Shown in pieces: positions 41,129 through 52,034 of a stretch of DNA of 64,000 nucleotides. The stretch lies in contig NZ_VIVL01000001.1 in assembly GCF_007828835.1 (NCBI RefSeq), forward strand, positions 682,001-746,000, in the 5' to 3' direction. The DNA comes from Variovorax beijingensis. Its GTDB lineage: Bacteria > Pseudomonadota > Gammaproteobacteria > Burkholderiales > Burkholderiaceae_C. A program made the translations under genes and the position numbers. Under the pieces are notes generated by a model. The model had not been told where the DNA came from and did not search any database. It was given only the letters and a program-made list of their open reading frames with translations. How positions within the stretch are numbered: position 1 is the first letter of the stretch; each line of letters starts with the position of its first letter.

Positions 41129-43890
41129 CCGAGCGACCGGACCCCGAATTTCTCCCTCCCCTTCCGGGGGAGGGCCGGGGTGGGGGCCAGCGGCGTATCA
41201 AGGATCCGCCGCCTCTCGAAGGCCGCGTGCCCCCATCCCAGCCTTCCCCCGGAAGAGGAAGGAGCAGGGCAGCAGCAGTCAAGGCGGCGCTCGACGCCTG
41301 GTTTGCAGCGCGCGGCTGGAAGCCTTTCAAGTTCCAGCGCGACGTGTGGAAGGCCGTGGCTGCAGGGCGTTCGGGGCTGCTGCATGCGACCACCGGCGCA
41401 GGCAAGACCTACGCCGTGTGGCTCGGCGCGCTGCAGGCGTTCTCGTCCGCAGCGCCGCCTTCCTCGCGCAGCGGAAAGACCACGCCGCCGCCGCTCACCG
41501 TGCTGTGGATCACGCCCATGCGCGCGCTCGCGGCCGACACGCTGCGCGCGCTGCAGCAGCCGCTCGAGGCGATGGATGCCCAGGGCATCGACGTGCACCG
41601 CTGGAGCGCCGGCGCGCGCAGCGGCGACACCTCGCCGGCCGAGCGCAGCGCGCAGAACGAGCGCCTGCCGACCGTGCTCGTCACCACGCCAGAGAGCCTG
41701 TCGCTGCTGCTCGCGCGCGCCGATGCCAGCGAGGTGCTGGGCCGCGTGAGGATGGTGGTGGTCGACGAATGGCACGAGCTGCTCGGCAACAAGCGCGGCG
41801 TGCAGGTGCAGCTGGCGCTCGCGCGGCTCAGGCGCTGGAATGCGGGGCTCGCGGTGTGGGGCATGTCGGCCACTCTTGGCAATCTGCAGGAGGCCATGCA
41901 CGCCCTGCTGGGACGTGAACAGGGCGTGCTGGTGCAGGGCGCAGTGACCAAGAAGTTGATTGTCGATTCGCTGCTGCCCGGCCGCGCCGAGCGCTTTCCG
42001 TGGGGCGGCCACCTGGGCCTCACGATGCTGCCGCAGGTGCTCGACGAGATTGCCGCCAGCAGCACCACGCTGGTGTTCACCAACACGCGCTCGCAATCCG
42101 AGATCTGGTACCAGGCGATGCTCGAGGCGCGGCCCGAATGGGCCGGCATCATCGCGCTGCACCACGGCTCGCTCGACCGCGCGGTGCGCGAGTGGGTCGA
42201 GCTGGGCCTCAAGAACGGCGAGCTCAAGGCCGTGGTCTGCACCTCGAGCCTGGACCTGGGCGTGGACTTCCTGCCGGTCGAACGCGTGCTGCAGATCGGT
42301 TCGCCCAAGGGCGTGGCGCGGCTGCTGCAGCGCGCGGGGCGCTCGGGCCATGCGCCGGGCCGGCCCTCGCGCATCACGCTCGTGCCCACCCACAGCATCG
42401 AGATGGTCGAAGGCGCCGCGGCGCGCGCGGCCATCGCGGCCGGCCACATCGAGGCGCGCCACACGCCGGTGCAGCCGCTCGACGTGCTGGTGCAGCATCT
42501 GGTCACGGTGGCGCTCGGCGGCGGCTTCGTGCCCGACGATCTGTATGCCGAAGTGCGCGGCACCGCCGCCTACGCGGACCTGTCGCGCGAGAGCTGGGCG
42601 TGGTGCCTGGCCTTCGTCTCGCAGGGCGGGCCTTCGCTGGCCGCCTACCCCGATTACCGGCGCGCGGTGCCTGATGCAGAGGGCGTCTGGCGCGTGCCGG
42701 ATGCGCGGCTTGCGCGGCGCCACCGCATGAACATCGGCACCATCGTGAGCGATGCCAGCATGGCGGTGCAGTACATGGGCGGCGCCAGGATCGGCAGCGT
42801 CGAGGAGGGCTTTGTCGCGCGCATGAAGCCCGGCGACTGCTTTCTGTTCGGCGGCCGGCTGCTCGAACTCGTGCGCATCCACGACATGACGGCCTGGGTG
42901 CGGCGCGCTTCGGGCAAGCGCGCCGCGGTGCCGCGCTGGAACGGCGGGCGCATGCCGCTGTCGACCACGCTGGCCGATGCGGTGGTGCAGCAGCTCGCGC
43001 TGGCCGGCGAGGGGCGCTACGGATCGCCCGAGCTGCAATGCGTGCGGCCGCTGCTCGAGATCCAGCAGCAATGGTCGGCCCTGCCCACGCCAGAGACCCT
43101 GCTGGCCGAAACGCTCGCCACGCGCGAAGGCTCGCACCTGTTCCTCTATCCCTTCGCGGGGCGGCATGTGCACCTGGGGCTTGCGAGCCTGCTGGCCTGG
43201 CGCGTGGCGCAGCACGAGGCGCGCACTTTCTCCATTGCAGTGAACGACTACGGCTTCGAGCTGCTGAGCGCCACGCCGGTCGACTGGCCCGCGCTGCTGC
43301 CGCAGGTGCTGCGCCTGCCGCAGGGCGAGGATGCGCATGCCACGCTGCTGCACGAGGTGCTGGCCTCGCTCAACGCAGGCGAACTGGCGCAGCGCCGCTT
43401 CCGCGAGATTGCGCGCGTCTCGGGGCTGGTCTTCCAGGGCTATCCGGGAGAGAAGCGCAGCAGCAGGCAGCTGCAGGCCTCCTCGTCGCTGTTCTGGGAG
43501 GTGTTCCGCAAGTACGACCCGGCGAACAAGCTGCTGCTGCAGGCCGAGCAGGAACTGCTTGCGCAGGAACTCGAGATCGGGCGCCTGGGTGCCAGCCTCG
43601 CGCGCATGGCGGCTCAGCAGCTGGTGCTGAAGCCGCTCGAGCGGCCCACGCCGTTCTCGTTCCCGCTCATGGTCGAGCTGTTCCGCGAGAAGCTGTCGAA
43701 CGAGAACGTGGCCGACCGCATTGCGCGCATGGTCGAGCAGCTCGAGAAGGCCGCGGGCGGCGTGGTCACGGCCGGGGGCGTGGAGCGCGTGAAGCGCACG
43801 CTCGCATTCGGCCAGGAAGGGCCGGGCAAGCCGCCGGCCGCGCCGCGCCGCGAGCGCAGTCGGTCGTCACGGCCCTTGCCGCCCCTGTGA
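41125..43890 (+). CDS. Ligase-associated DEXH-box (Lhr-core) DNA helicase
   Basis: A 921-aa superfamily 2 helicase. Q-motif-like PFKFQRDVW and motif I ATTGAGKT come first. [18 protein letters not shown] and motif II DEWH follow, then [16 protein letters not shown] and motif [16 protein letters not shown], then the Lhr-type winged-helix/C-terminal core. Relatives are ATP-driven 3'-5' translocases encoded with the ligase. Residues about 9-48 are translated repeat DNA, so the conserved protein begins near [11 protein letters not shown] downstream GTG start is possible but not supported by an SD. Confidence 0.93.
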   Translation: MTERPDPEFLPPLPGEGRGGGQRRIKDPPPLEGRVPPSQPSPGRGRSRAAAVKAALDAWFAARGWKPFKFQRDVWKAVAAGRSGLLHATTGAGKTYAVWLGALQAFSSAAPPSSRSGKTTPPPLTVLWITPMRALAADTLRALQQPLEAMDAQGIDVHRWSAGARSGDTSPAERSAQNERLPTVLVTTPESLSLLLARADASEVLGRVRMVVVDEWHELLGNKRGVQVQLALARLRRWNAGLAVWGMSATLGNLQEAMHALLGREQGVLVQGAVTKKLIVDSLLPGRAERFPWGGHLGLTMLPQVLDEIAASSTTLVFTNTRSQSEIWYQAMLEARPEWAGIIALHHGSLDRAVREWVELGLKNGELKAVVCTSSLDLGVDFLPVERVLQIGSPKGVARLLQRAGRSGHAPGRPSRITLVPTHSIEMVEGAAARAAIAAGHIEARHTPVQPLDVLVQHLVTVALGGGFVPDDLYAEVRGTAAYADLSRESWAWCLAFVSQGGPSLAAYPDYRRAVPDAEGVWRVPDARLARRHRMNIGTIVSDASMAVQYMGGARIGSVEEGFVARMKPGDCFLFGGRLLELVRIHDMTAWVRRASGKRAAVPRWNGGRMPLSTTLADAVVQQLALAGEGRYGSPELQCVRPLLEIQQQWSALPTPETLLAETLATREGSHLFLYPFAGRHVHLGLASLLAWRVAQHEARTFSIAVNDYGFELLSATPVDWPALLPQVLRLPQGEDAHATLLHEVLASLNAGELAQRRFREIARVSGLVFQGYPGEKRSSRQLQASSSLFWEVFRKYDPANKLLLQAEQELLAQELEIGRLGASLARMAAQQLVLKPLERPTPFSFPLMVELFREKLSNENVADRIARMVEQLEKAAGGVVTAGGVERVKRTLAFGQEGPGKPPAAPRRERSRSSRPLPPL
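41152..41264. repeat. Palindromic repeat copy 2, inside the helicase 5' end
   Basis: Same element and orientation as the copy at 39367: CTCCCTCCCCTTCCGGGGGA at the left, CCTTCCCCCGGAAGAGGAAG at the right, inner GGGGTGGGGGC and GCCCCCATCCC. It begins 27 bases after the helicase ATG and stays in frame without stops, adding about 40 Pro/Gly/Arg-rich residues. Confidence 0.85.
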
Positions 43891-43896
43891 GCCTGC

Positions 43897-44346
43897 TCAG
43901 CCCGCGCCGTGCGCCTTGACCCAGCGCACGATGTCCGCCGCGCCCATGGCGCCGGCCTGGCGCGCCACTTCGCGGCCGCCGCGGAACAGCGCCAGCGTCG
44001 GGATGCTGCGGATGTTGAAGCGCGCGCCCAGCGCCGGCACGGCTTCCGTGTCCACCTTGGCCAGCCGCACCTGCGGTTCGAGCTGGGCCGCGGCCTGTTC
44101 GTAGCCCGGCGCCATCTGGCGGCAGGGGCCGCACCAGGGCGCCCAGAAGTCCACCAGCACCGGGATTTCATTGCGCGCAATGTGGCGGTCGAAGGTCTTT
44201 TCGTCCGGCAGCGCGGTGGAATGGCCGGTGAACAGCGCGCGGTGGCAGCTGCCGCAGTCGGGCGCACTGCCCAGCTGCGCGGCGCGCACGCGGTTGGTCG
44301 TGTGGCAGTGCGGGCAGACGATGTGCAGCGAAGGCGTTTCGGTCAT
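43897..44346 (-). CDS. trxC: Thioredoxin 2
   Basis: A 149-aa zinc-containing thioredoxin. The N-terminal zinc finger uses C11, C14, C31 and C34 (CPHC and CGSC). The thioredoxin domain has the redox motif WCGPC at 71-75 and cis-proline in IRSIPTLALF. It reduces protein disulfides, often under oxidative stress. It lies on the opposite strand inside the DNA repair cluster, 6 bases from the convergent helicase stop. Confidence 0.96.
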   Translation of the reverse strand: MTETPSLHIVCPHCHTTNRVRAAQLGSAPDCGSCHRALFTGHSTALPDEKTFDRHIARNEIPVLVDFWAPWCGPCRQMAPGYEQAAAQLEPQVRLAKVDTEAVPALGARFNIRSIPTLALFRGGREVARQAGAMGAADIVRWVKAHGAG

Positions 44347-44422
44347 GACGAAGAACTGGGGTCCGCGGGGTGAATTGCAAGATGGCCGCCGGCCCGGCCG
44401 TCTTTTGCGACACTCGTGGCCC

Positions 44423-45106
44423 GTGACCGCTTCGAATCTCCCCGCATCGGCGCTCCCCGTCCAGTGGGCCGGCGAACTGTTGCACCTGTTGCCCGAGCAC
44501 GCCCTCTGGTGGCCCGAGGGCCGCGTGCTGTTCATTGCCGACCTGCACATCGGCAAGGCCGCTACCTACCGCGCGCTCGGCCAGCCGGTGCCGGGCGGCA
44601 CCACGCAACAGAACCTGGCGCGGCTCGACGCGCTCGTCGCGGCCCATGCGCCGCAGCGCATCGTGTTCCTTGGCGATTTCCTGCATGCGGCGCAGGCGCG
44701 CACGCCGCAGGTGCTGGCGGCGCTGGCCGCCTGGCGCGCCGCGCATGCCTCCGTCGGCATGGTGCTGGTGCGGGGCAACCACGACAGCCGCGCGGGCGAT
44801 CCGCCCGCCGCGCTCGGCATCGAGGTGGTCGACGAGCCCTATCTGCTCGGGCCTTTTGCCTGCTGCCACCATCCGCAGGCGCATGCCACGCACTTCGTGC
44901 TCGCGGGGCACCTGCATCCCGTGTGCAGGCTGCACGGCCCGGGACGCGACAGCGTGCGGCTGCCGTGCTTTGCAAGCGATGCGCAGCAGGCCGTGCTGCC
45001 GGCCTTCGGCGAGTTCACGGGCGGGTGGCTGATGGAGCGCGCGCCGGGGCGGCGTTTCTATGCGGTGGGCGGCGCGGCCGTGTGGGCGCTGCCGTCATCG
45101 GAGTAA
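44423..45106 (+). CDS. pdeM: Ligase-associated DNA phosphoesterase
   Basis: A 227-aa calcineurin-type phosphoesterase. The metal motifs are LFIADLHIGKA, FLGDFLHAA, VRGNHDSRAG, and LAGHLHPV. Characterised relatives are Mn-dependent DNA nucleases/phosphodiesterases encoded with the ligase and Lhr-type helicase. No ATG fits; GTG at 44423 gives the family length and frame. It is separated from the helicase gene by trxC on the other strand and has its own 76-base divergent upstream gap. Confidence 0.9.
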   Translation: MTASNLPASALPVQWAGELLHLLPEHALWWPEGRVLFIADLHIGKAATYRALGQPVPGGTTQQNLARLDALVAAHAPQRIVFLGDFLHAAQARTPQVLAALAAWRAAHASVGMVLVRGNHDSRAGDPPAALGIEVVDEPYLLGPFACCHHPQAHATHFVLAGHLHPVCRLHGPGRDSVRLPCFASDAQQAVLPAFGEFTGGWLMERAPGRRFYAVGGAAVWALPSSE

Positions 45107-45114
45107 GGATTTAG

Positions 45115-45217
45115 CTCCTTCCCCCTCCGGGGGAAGGCTGGGATGGGGGCAGGCAGAGCGTGCCCAGTGTCGACGCCGCTTGCCCCCTCCCCGGCCCTCC
45201 CCCGGAAGGGGAGGGAG
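45115..45217. repeat. Palindromic repeat copy 3, inverted, between convergent genes
   Basis: The same roughly 100-bp element in the opposite orientation: CTCCTTCCCCCTCCGGGGGA at the left, CTCCCCCGGAAGGGGAGGGAG at the right (last 19 bases of that arm alike), inner GGGATGGGGGC and GCCCCCTCCCC. It fills the gap between the pdeM stop and the convergent TPM gene stop, where its hairpins could end or protect both transcripts. Confidence 0.85.
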
Positions 45218-45221
45218 AAAT

Positions 45222-45746
45222 TCAAAGAACCACGGGCTCGTCGGGCAGCTCGTTGGTGTCGGGCTCGTTCTCGCCCAACGGAAAATGCGCCACCAGCAAG
45301 GCCGACATCTCTTCCAGCGCCTGCGTGAGCCCGTCCTCGAAGCGGCCTTCGCGGAAGGCCGCGCCCATGCGCTGCGCCATTGCGGCCCATTCGGCATCGT
45401 CGACGCGCGCGTCGATGCCGCGGTCGGCCACGATCTCGATCGCATGCTCGGCCAGCAGCAGGTAGATCAGCACGCCGTTGTTGTGCTCGGTGTCCCACAC
45501 GCGCAGCTTGCCGAACAGCGTGACGGCACGCTCGCGCGCCGAAGCATCGCGCCGCAGGTAGGACCATGGCAGGCCCGCCTCCACGCAGATGCGGATCTCG
45601 CCGCTGTGGCGGCGCTCACTCGCGGCCACGCGCGCCGCGAGGCGTTCCATGGCGGCATCGGGCAGCACGCGCCGCACATCGGCTTCATCCATCCACTGGT
45701 GGCGCCAGATGCGGGCCAGCTTCGAGAAAAGCGTTGCCGTTGCCAT
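45222..45746 (-). CDS. TPM-domain protein (short form)
   Basis: A 174-aa protein with a TPM-type domain: WMDEADVRRVLPDAAMERLAARV at about 18-40, GEIRICVEAGLPWSYL, and VLIYLLLAEHAIEIVADRGI. There is no signal peptide or membrane helix at the start. It is the third gene of a lemA-TPM-TPM run, following the long TPM protein by 2 bases. TPM domains occur in thylakoid and bacterial membrane maintenance proteins; the role here is unknown. Confidence 0.85.
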   Translation of the reverse strand: MATATLFSKLARIWRHQWMDEADVRRVLPDAAMERLAARVAASERRHSGEIRICVEAGLPWSYLRRDASARERAVTLFGKLRVWDTEHNNGVLIYLLLAEHAIEIVADRGIDARVDDAEWAAMAQRMGAAFREGRFEDGLTQALEEMSALLVAHFPLGENEPDTNELPDEPVVL

Positions 45747-45748
45747 GC

Positions 45749-46681
45749 CTACCAGTCCCCCGAGGCGCCGCCGCCCCCGAAATCGCCGCCGCCGCCGGAG
45801 CTGAAGCCACCGCCGCCGCCGCTGCTGCCGCCGCTGCTCCAGCCGCCGCCACCGCCGCCGCCCCAACCACCGAAGCCGCCACCACCACCGCCGCGGCGTC
45901 CCGGGCTCGTCGCAGCCACGGCCGAGAACAGCGACACCATCAGCGCCGCCAGGCCCGCCAGCACCGCGATGACGATGCTGGTCGTGATGAGGAAGGCAAT
46001 CACGCCGATGCCGCCGCCCATGACCACCGAGCCCAGCTTCTTGCCGACGATCGAGCGCACGATCGGCGCCGCGATGAAGACGCCCACGAACAGGAAGATC
46101 GCGAGGTTCTCCCAGTCGATGCCTTCGCTGGAATCCTTGCCGCCGTCGCCACTGGAAGGCGCGGGCAGCGCCTCGCCGTCGACCAGCCCGATGAGCCGGG
46201 CCACGGCCGCGTTCAGCCCGCCCGCGAAGTCGTTGTTGCGAAAGCGTGGCTTCATCTCCTCGTCGATGATGCGGATGGCCGCCAGGTCGGGCACTGCGCC
46301 CTCGAGCGCCTTGGCCACTTCGATGCGCATCTTGCGGTCGTTCTTGGCCACGATCACCAGGATGCCGTCGCCGACCTCCTTGCGCCCGATCTTCCAGGCG
46401 TTGCCCACGCGGTTGGCATAGCTCGCAATGTCTTCGGGCTCGGTGGTGGGCACCATCAGCACCACCATCTGCGAGCCCTTGCGCTGTTCGAATGCGGCCA
46501 GCTTGGCTTCGAGATCGGCGCGCTCGGAGTCGGCCAGCGTCTGCGTCTGGTCGATCACCCGCGCCGTGAGCGCCGGCACCGGCAGCAGGCCCTGTGCCCA
46601 TGCCGCCGCCGCAAGACCGCCCCATGCGGCCGCAGCCAGCAGGACGGTGGCCAGTGCGCGGCGGAAGAGGGCAAGAGCCAT
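45749..46681 (-). CDS. TPM-domain membrane protein with Gly-rich tail (YgcG-like)
   Basis: A 310-aa protein with a signal sequence (about 1-29). The TPM domain covers about 35-160 (ARVIDQTQTLADSERADLEAKL, GILVIVAKNDRKMRIEVAKALEGAVPD). Two to three membrane helices lie near 190-250. A C-terminal tail of about 50 residues is almost entirely Gly, Ser, Trp and Phe. The antisense Pro-rich frames in this stretch are shadows. It works with the LemA protein encoded 12 bases upstream, a common pairing of unknown function. Confidence 0.9.
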   Translation of the reverse strand: MALALFRRALATVLLAAAAWGGLAAAAWAQGLLPVPALTARVIDQTQTLADSERADLEAKLAAFEQRKGSQMVVLMVPTTEPEDIASYANRVGNAWKIGRKEVGDGILVIVAKNDRKMRIEVAKALEGAVPDLAAIRIIDEEMKPRFRNNDFAGGLNAAVARLIGLVDGEALPAPSSGDGGKDSSEGIDWENLAIFLFVGVFIAAPIVRSIVGKKLGSVVMGGGIGVIAFLITTSIVIAVLAGLAALMVSLFSAVAATSPGRRGGGGGGFGGWGGGGGGGWSSGGSSGGGGGFSSGGGGDFGGGGASGDW

Positions 46682-46693
46682 CAGGCGGGCGTC

Positions 46694-47302
46694 TTACTTT
46701 TTAGGTGCACTGAAATCGACCGTGGGCGGCGTCGAGATCTGCGCTTCGTTCTGCACCGAGAAGTTGGGCTTGGGCTGGTAGCTGAAGATCTTGGCCGTGA
46801 TGTTGGTCGGGAAGCTGCGCGCCAGCACGTTGTACTCCTGCACCGTCTGGATGTAGCGGTTGCGCGCCACGGTGATGCGGTTCTCGGTGCCTTCGAGCGT
46901 CACGCGCAGGTCGCGGAAGGCCTGGTTGGCCTTCAGCTCCGGATAGCGTTCCGCCACCACCATGAGCCGCGAGAGCGCCGATGAAAGCTCGCCCTGCGCC
47001 TGCTGGAACTTGTTGAACGCCTCGGGGTTGTTGAGCGTCTCGGGCGAGACCTGGATCGAGGTGGCCTTGGCGCGCGCCTCGATCACCTTGGTGAGCGTGT
47101 CCTGCTCGAAGCTGGCCTCGCCTTTCACGGTGGCCACGATGTTGGGCACCAGGTCGGCGCGCCGCTGGTACTGGTTGAGCACCTCGCTCCAGGCCGACTT
47201 GCTGGCCTCGTCGAGCGACTGGAACTGGTTGTAGCCGCAGCCGCTCAGCGACAGCGCCGCCGCAAGAATCAGGAGCCAGCGTTTCATCATCGTCATTTGC
47301 AT
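46694..47302 (-). CDS. lemA: LemA family lipoprotein
   Basis: A 202-aa protein. The N-terminal membrane/lipobox segment (LSLSGCGYN, lipid Cys about 22) is followed by the helical LemA domain (SAWSEVLNQYQRRADLVPNIVATVKG, FNKFQQAQGELSSALSRLMVVAERYPELKAN, FRDLRVTLEGTENRITVARNRYIQTVQEYN). It is the first gene of the lemA-TPM-TPM set and diverges from the next gene across 41 bases. Confidence 0.93.
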   Translation of the reverse strand: MQMTMMKRWLLILAAALSLSGCGYNQFQSLDEASKSAWSEVLNQYQRRADLVPNIVATVKGEASFEQDTLTKVIEARAKATSIQVSPETLNNPEAFNKFQQAQGELSSALSRLMVVAERYPELKANQAFRDLRVTLEGTENRITVARNRYIQTVQEYNVLARSFPTNITAKIFSYQPKPNFSVQNEAQISTPPTVDFSAPKK

Positions 47303-47343
47303 TACCTCCGCAGAAGGAAGCCGAAGTTAGCATAGAAGGCTCC

Positions 47344-48096
47344 ATGGCCCTCGATCCTCTCCATGCGCTGCAAGGCGCGAACCGCGCAGCATTGCCCGCT
47401 GCGGCGGCAGGCGCCGGCACGCTGCTGATGGCCGGCGCGACCGGCGCCTTGGGCCAGGAGCTGCTGCGCCGCCTGGCGGGCAGCCACCGCTTCGCCCATG
47501 CGCGCGTGCTGGCGCGCGAGCCCATCCGCGACGGGCTGCGCGGCGTTGAAACCTACCTCGCCCCCGGCCTGCCGATCGCGCAATGGCCGCTGGCATCGGC
47601 CGACAGCGCGGTCATCGCCTTCGACCCGCCGCGGCTCTACCACGACCGCGAACGCGCGCTCTGGGTGCCGCAGCCTTCGGACCTGCCCGAGCTCGCGCGC
47701 TGGCTGCGCGCCTGCGGCGTGCAAACGCTGGCCATCGTGCAGCCGCACGACCAGGGCAGGCTGCCCGAGGCACTCAAGCGCGGCCTTGCGAGCCTCGACG
47801 AGCAGGCCGTGGTCGCCAACGGCTTCGACCGCGTGATCCTCGTGCGCTCGGCGCGCAAGCCGCTCAACGCAAAGTTCGCCAACCCCGCCGAAAGGCTCGC
47901 GGCGTGGATGCTCTCCATCGTGCGCTTCATGGTGCCGACGAGCGAGCAGCCGGTGCGCGCGTCGAAGGTGGCCGAGCTGGTCGACCTGGCGCTGCGCATC
48001 GCGCCGCCGGGTGTGCACGTGGCGGCGCCGGAGCTGGTGTGGGAGGCTGCGCAGGGCGACATGCAGGCCGTGGCGCGCCGCTGGCTCCAGCCCTAG
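47344..48096 (+). CDS. Atypical SDR-like Rossmann-fold protein
   Basis: A 250-aa protein with one clear Rossmann start (TLLMAGATGALGQELLRRL, TGxxGxxG pattern at about 26-44). No SDR Tyr-x-x-x-Lys catalytic pair is obvious. It resembles NAD(P)H-binding YwnB/HTATIP2-like oxidoreductases. Its TAG stop shares the CTAG tetranucleotide with the convergent permease stop at 48093-48096. Function not known. Confidence 0.7.
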   Translation: MALDPLHALQGANRAALPAAAAGAGTLLMAGATGALGQELLRRLAGSHRFAHARVLAREPIRDGLRGVETYLAPGLPIAQWPLASADSAVIAFDPPRLYHDRERALWVPQPSDLPELARWLRACGVQTLAIVQPHDQGRLPEALKRGLASLDEQAVVANGFDRVILVRSARKPLNAKFANPAERLAAWMLSIVRFMVPTSEQPVRASKVAELVDLALRIAPPGVHVAAPELVWEAAQGDMQAVARRWLQP

Positions 48097-48911
48097 CCGA
48101 AACGCAGCGAGCGCAGCCCCACGGTGCGGTCGACCCAGACGACGGCCACCAGCGTGACCACGATGCTCACCGTCGACACGGCCGCAGCCGTCGGGTCGAA
48201 GTCCCAGCGCAGGTAGTCGAACAGCTGCAGCGGCAGTGTCGTCATGCCGATGCCCTTGAGCAGCAGGGACATGTTGAACAGGTCGAACGAGATCACGAAC
48301 GCGAACAGCGCGCCCGTGATGATGCCCGGCTTGATCAGCGGCAGCGTCACGCGCACGAAGGCCCGCCACGGCGAAGCGCCGAGGCTGCGCGCGGCCTGCT
48401 CCAGCGAGCCGTCCTGGTTGTAGAGCGACGACGCGACGTTGGTGAACACATAGGGCAGCGTGACCAGTACGTGGCCCACCAGCAGCCCGAACATCGTGCG
48501 CGTGCCGACGCCGCTCGCGTACAGGAAGAACAGCAGCGCGATCGCCGTGAGGATCTCGGGCAGCATGAGCGGCAGCATCAACAGCATGCGCAGGCCCTCG
48601 CGCAGCCGCGTGGCATGGCGCACCACGTAGAGCGCGCCAGCCACGCCGATCACGGTCGAGCACACGGTCGCGATTGCCGCCACCTGCAGCGAGGTGCCGA
48701 TGGCGCGCATGAAGGCCTCGTTGGCGAACAGCGCGCCGAACCAGCGCAGCGAGATGCCCTGCGGCGGAAAGGTCAGGAACTCGCCTGCGTTGAGCGACAT
48801 CAGCACGATCACCGCGATCGGCAGCAGCAGGAACACGTAGACCGCGCCGACGTACGCCAGGCCCATGGCATCGGCCACGCGTGTGGCCAGGGGCTTGCGC
48901 TTCGTTCTCAT
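48093..48911 (-). CDS. ABC importer permease (PotC/YdcV type)
   Basis: A 272-aa membrane protein with six helices and the permease loop EQAARSLGASPWRAFVRVTLPLIKPGI. It is the second permease of a spermidine/putrescine-type importer and overlaps the first permease gene by 4 bases. The substrate could be a polyamine or another small organic cation or acid. Confidence 0.92.
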   Translation of the reverse strand: MRTKRKPLATRVADAMGLAYVGAVYVFLLLPIAVIVLMSLNAGEFLTFPPQGISLRWFGALFANEAFMRAIGTSLQVAAIATVCSTVIGVAGALYVVRHATRLREGLRMLLMLPLMLPEILTAIALLFFLYASGVGTRTMFGLLVGHVLVTLPYVFTNVASSLYNQDGSLEQAARSLGASPWRAFVRVTLPLIKPGIITGALFAFVISFDLFNMSLLLKGIGMTTLPLQLFDYLRWDFDPTAAAVSTVSIVVTLVAVVWVDRTVGLRSLRFG

Positions 48912-49813
48912 TGCAGGCCCTTCATGAAGTGCCCGGTGAGGCGAGCATAGACCCACACCGCCACCATGCCGCAGGCCGAGAGCACCAGCGCCTGCGCTGC
49001 ACCGGTGGGCCATTGGAAGTTGTCGATCAGGTTCTGCACCACGAGCACTGACATCGTCTTGACCTGCGCGCCGCCCAGCATCACCGGCGTCACGTAGGCG
49101 CTCAGCGTGAGCACGAACACCAGGACCGTGCCCGCCTGGATGCCGGGCCACGACATCGGAAGAACGAGCCGCCAGAACACCTTGAACCGGGAGGCGCCGA
49201 GCGAGCGCGCGGCCTGCTCCAGCGTCGGGTCGATGCTCTGGATCACACCCACCAGCGGCAGGATCATGAACGGCAGGAACACATGCACCAGCGCGACTGT
49301 CACGCCCAGGCGGTTGTTCATGAGCTGCAGCCCGGTCTCGACCAGCCCGAGATCGATCAGCACGCGGTTGATCACGCCGTTGCCCGACAGCAGGATCAGC
49401 CAGCCGAAGCTGCGTACCACCACGCCCACCAGGAGCGGCGACAGCACCAGCACATACAGCAGGCTGCCCCAGCGCGAACGCGTGCGCGCCAGGTGGTAGG
49501 CCACGGGGTAGCCCAGCAGCAGGCAGATGGGCACGGTCGTCGCGCCGAGCACAAGCGTGTCGGCCAGCACGCCGAGGATGTAGCCGTCGCCGAGCGCATG
49601 GGCGTAGTTGCCGAGCGTGAAGCCCGCGCCATAGGGTGCCCCCACGGCCGTGGGCCGCAGGCTCATGGCGATGATGTTCAGGTAGGGCAGCACCAGGAAC
49701 ACGCCGATCAGCACCAGCGCCGGTGCGATCAGCCAGAACGCGCCGCGTCCCGGGCGCGCCTTGCGCCGGGCGCTGCTGCGCGGCGGCGCTTCGGCTGTCA
49801 TCACGGCGCTCAT
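48908..49813 (-). CDS. ABC importer permease (PotB/YdcU type)
   Basis: A 301-aa membrane protein with about six helices and the loop EQAARSLGASRFKVFWRLVLPMSWPGI. The start at 49813 (MSAVMTAEAP) gives normal length, with a weak SD. It pairs with the permease encoded next and the ATPase encoded before it. Confidence 0.92.
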   Translation of the reverse strand: MSAVMTAEAPPRSSARRKARPGRGAFWLIAPALVLIGVFLVLPYLNIIAMSLRPTAVGAPYGAGFTLGNYAHALGDGYILGVLADTLVLGATTVPICLLLGYPVAYHLARTRSRWGSLLYVLVLSPLLVGVVVRSFGWLILLSGNGVINRVLIDLGLVETGLQLMNNRLGVTVALVHVFLPFMILPLVGVIQSIDPTLEQAARSLGASRFKVFWRLVLPMSWPGIQAGTVLVFVLTLSAYVTPVMLGGAQVKTMSVLVVQNLIDNFQWPTGAAQALVLSACGMVAVWVYARLTGHFMKGLQ

Positions 49814-49835
49814 TGGCGCACCCTTGGCGCTGCGC

Positions 49836-50947
<1,112 letters not shown>

Positions 50948-50951
<4 letters not shown>

Positions 50952-51994
50952 TTCATCTCCCGGTTCCAGCGGTCGGTGATGGCCGCGACCTGCGGGTTCA
51001 CCTTGGCCCAGTCGAACTGGAAGATCGACTTCATGCGGTCCCCGCTCACCGGCACGTCCTTGGCAAGGTCGGGCGAAAGCTTCGACCGGGTGTTGGTCGG
51101 CGAGGTGAAGAACTCCTTGGCCATCATTTCCTGCACGTCGGGGCGCAGGATGAAGTCGAGGTACTTGTAAGCCTCTTCCTTGGCCGGCGCATTCTTCAGC
51201 ACGTTGAACGACTGTTCGAAGGCCAGCACGCCCTCGGTGGGCACCACCATCTCCACGGGCACGCCCTTTTTCTGCAGGGCCACGATCTCGGGGAAGTCGA
51301 TCACCGCCACCGTCACGTCGCCGCGCGTGAGCATGGTCGACAGGGTGCCGCTCCAGTCGGCCTGCGTGAACGGCAGGAGCTTCTTGATCTCGGTGAAGGC
51401 GCGGTCGATCGCGTCCTGCGAGCCGCCGTAGAGCTTGGCCGTCATCAGCAGGAACAGCATCGCGGCCGTGTTGCCGATCTGGTAGAGGCCGATCTTGCCC
51501 TTGAACTCGGGGTTGCTCCACAGGTCCGACCACGCCTTGGGCGGTGTCTTCACCAGGTCCTTGCGGTAGCCGATGCCGATGGTCGAGACAATGCCGCGCA
51601 CCCCGTTGTCCTCGGCATTGCGCAGGATCGGGTACACGCTTGCGAGGTTGGGCACCTTGGCCGCGGGAATGGGCTCGAAGTAGCCTTCGGCACGCACCAG
51701 GCTTGCGATGTTCTCGTTGACCATCAGGATGCTGTAGGGCGGCTTCGCAACGCCGGCTGCGCGCAGGTTGGCCACGAAGTTCTTGCCCAGGCCAACGTCG
51801 AGCGTGGTTTCCACGCCGGCCGATTTCATGAACGTGGGCATCAGGTCGGAGCGCCAGAATTTTTCCCAGCGTCCGCCGTAGGTGTTGACGACGAGGTTCT
51901 GCGCGGCGAACGACATGCCCGGCATCGCGAGTGCGGACATGCCGGCTGCGGCGGCCATGGCTTGCAGGCAGTCGCGGCGGGAGAAGGCTTTCAT
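50948..51994 (-). CDS. ABC importer binding protein (PotD-like, family 1)
   Basis: A 348-aa exported protein with a signal of twin-arginine appearance (FSRRDCLQAM, about 5-14) and AlaGlyMet-rich hydrophobic core. The mature protein has the periplasmic polyamine-binding-like pattern (LVVNTYGGRWEKFW, DVTVAVIDFPEIVALQKKGVPVEMVVPTEG). It lies 40 bases behind an oxygenase gene on the same strand, so the ligand may be that enzyme's substrate rather than a polyamine. Confidence 0.9.
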
Positions 51995-52034
51995 GGTTGC
52001 GTCCTGGGAAGAGAAGAAAAGAAGAAGAGGCCGT

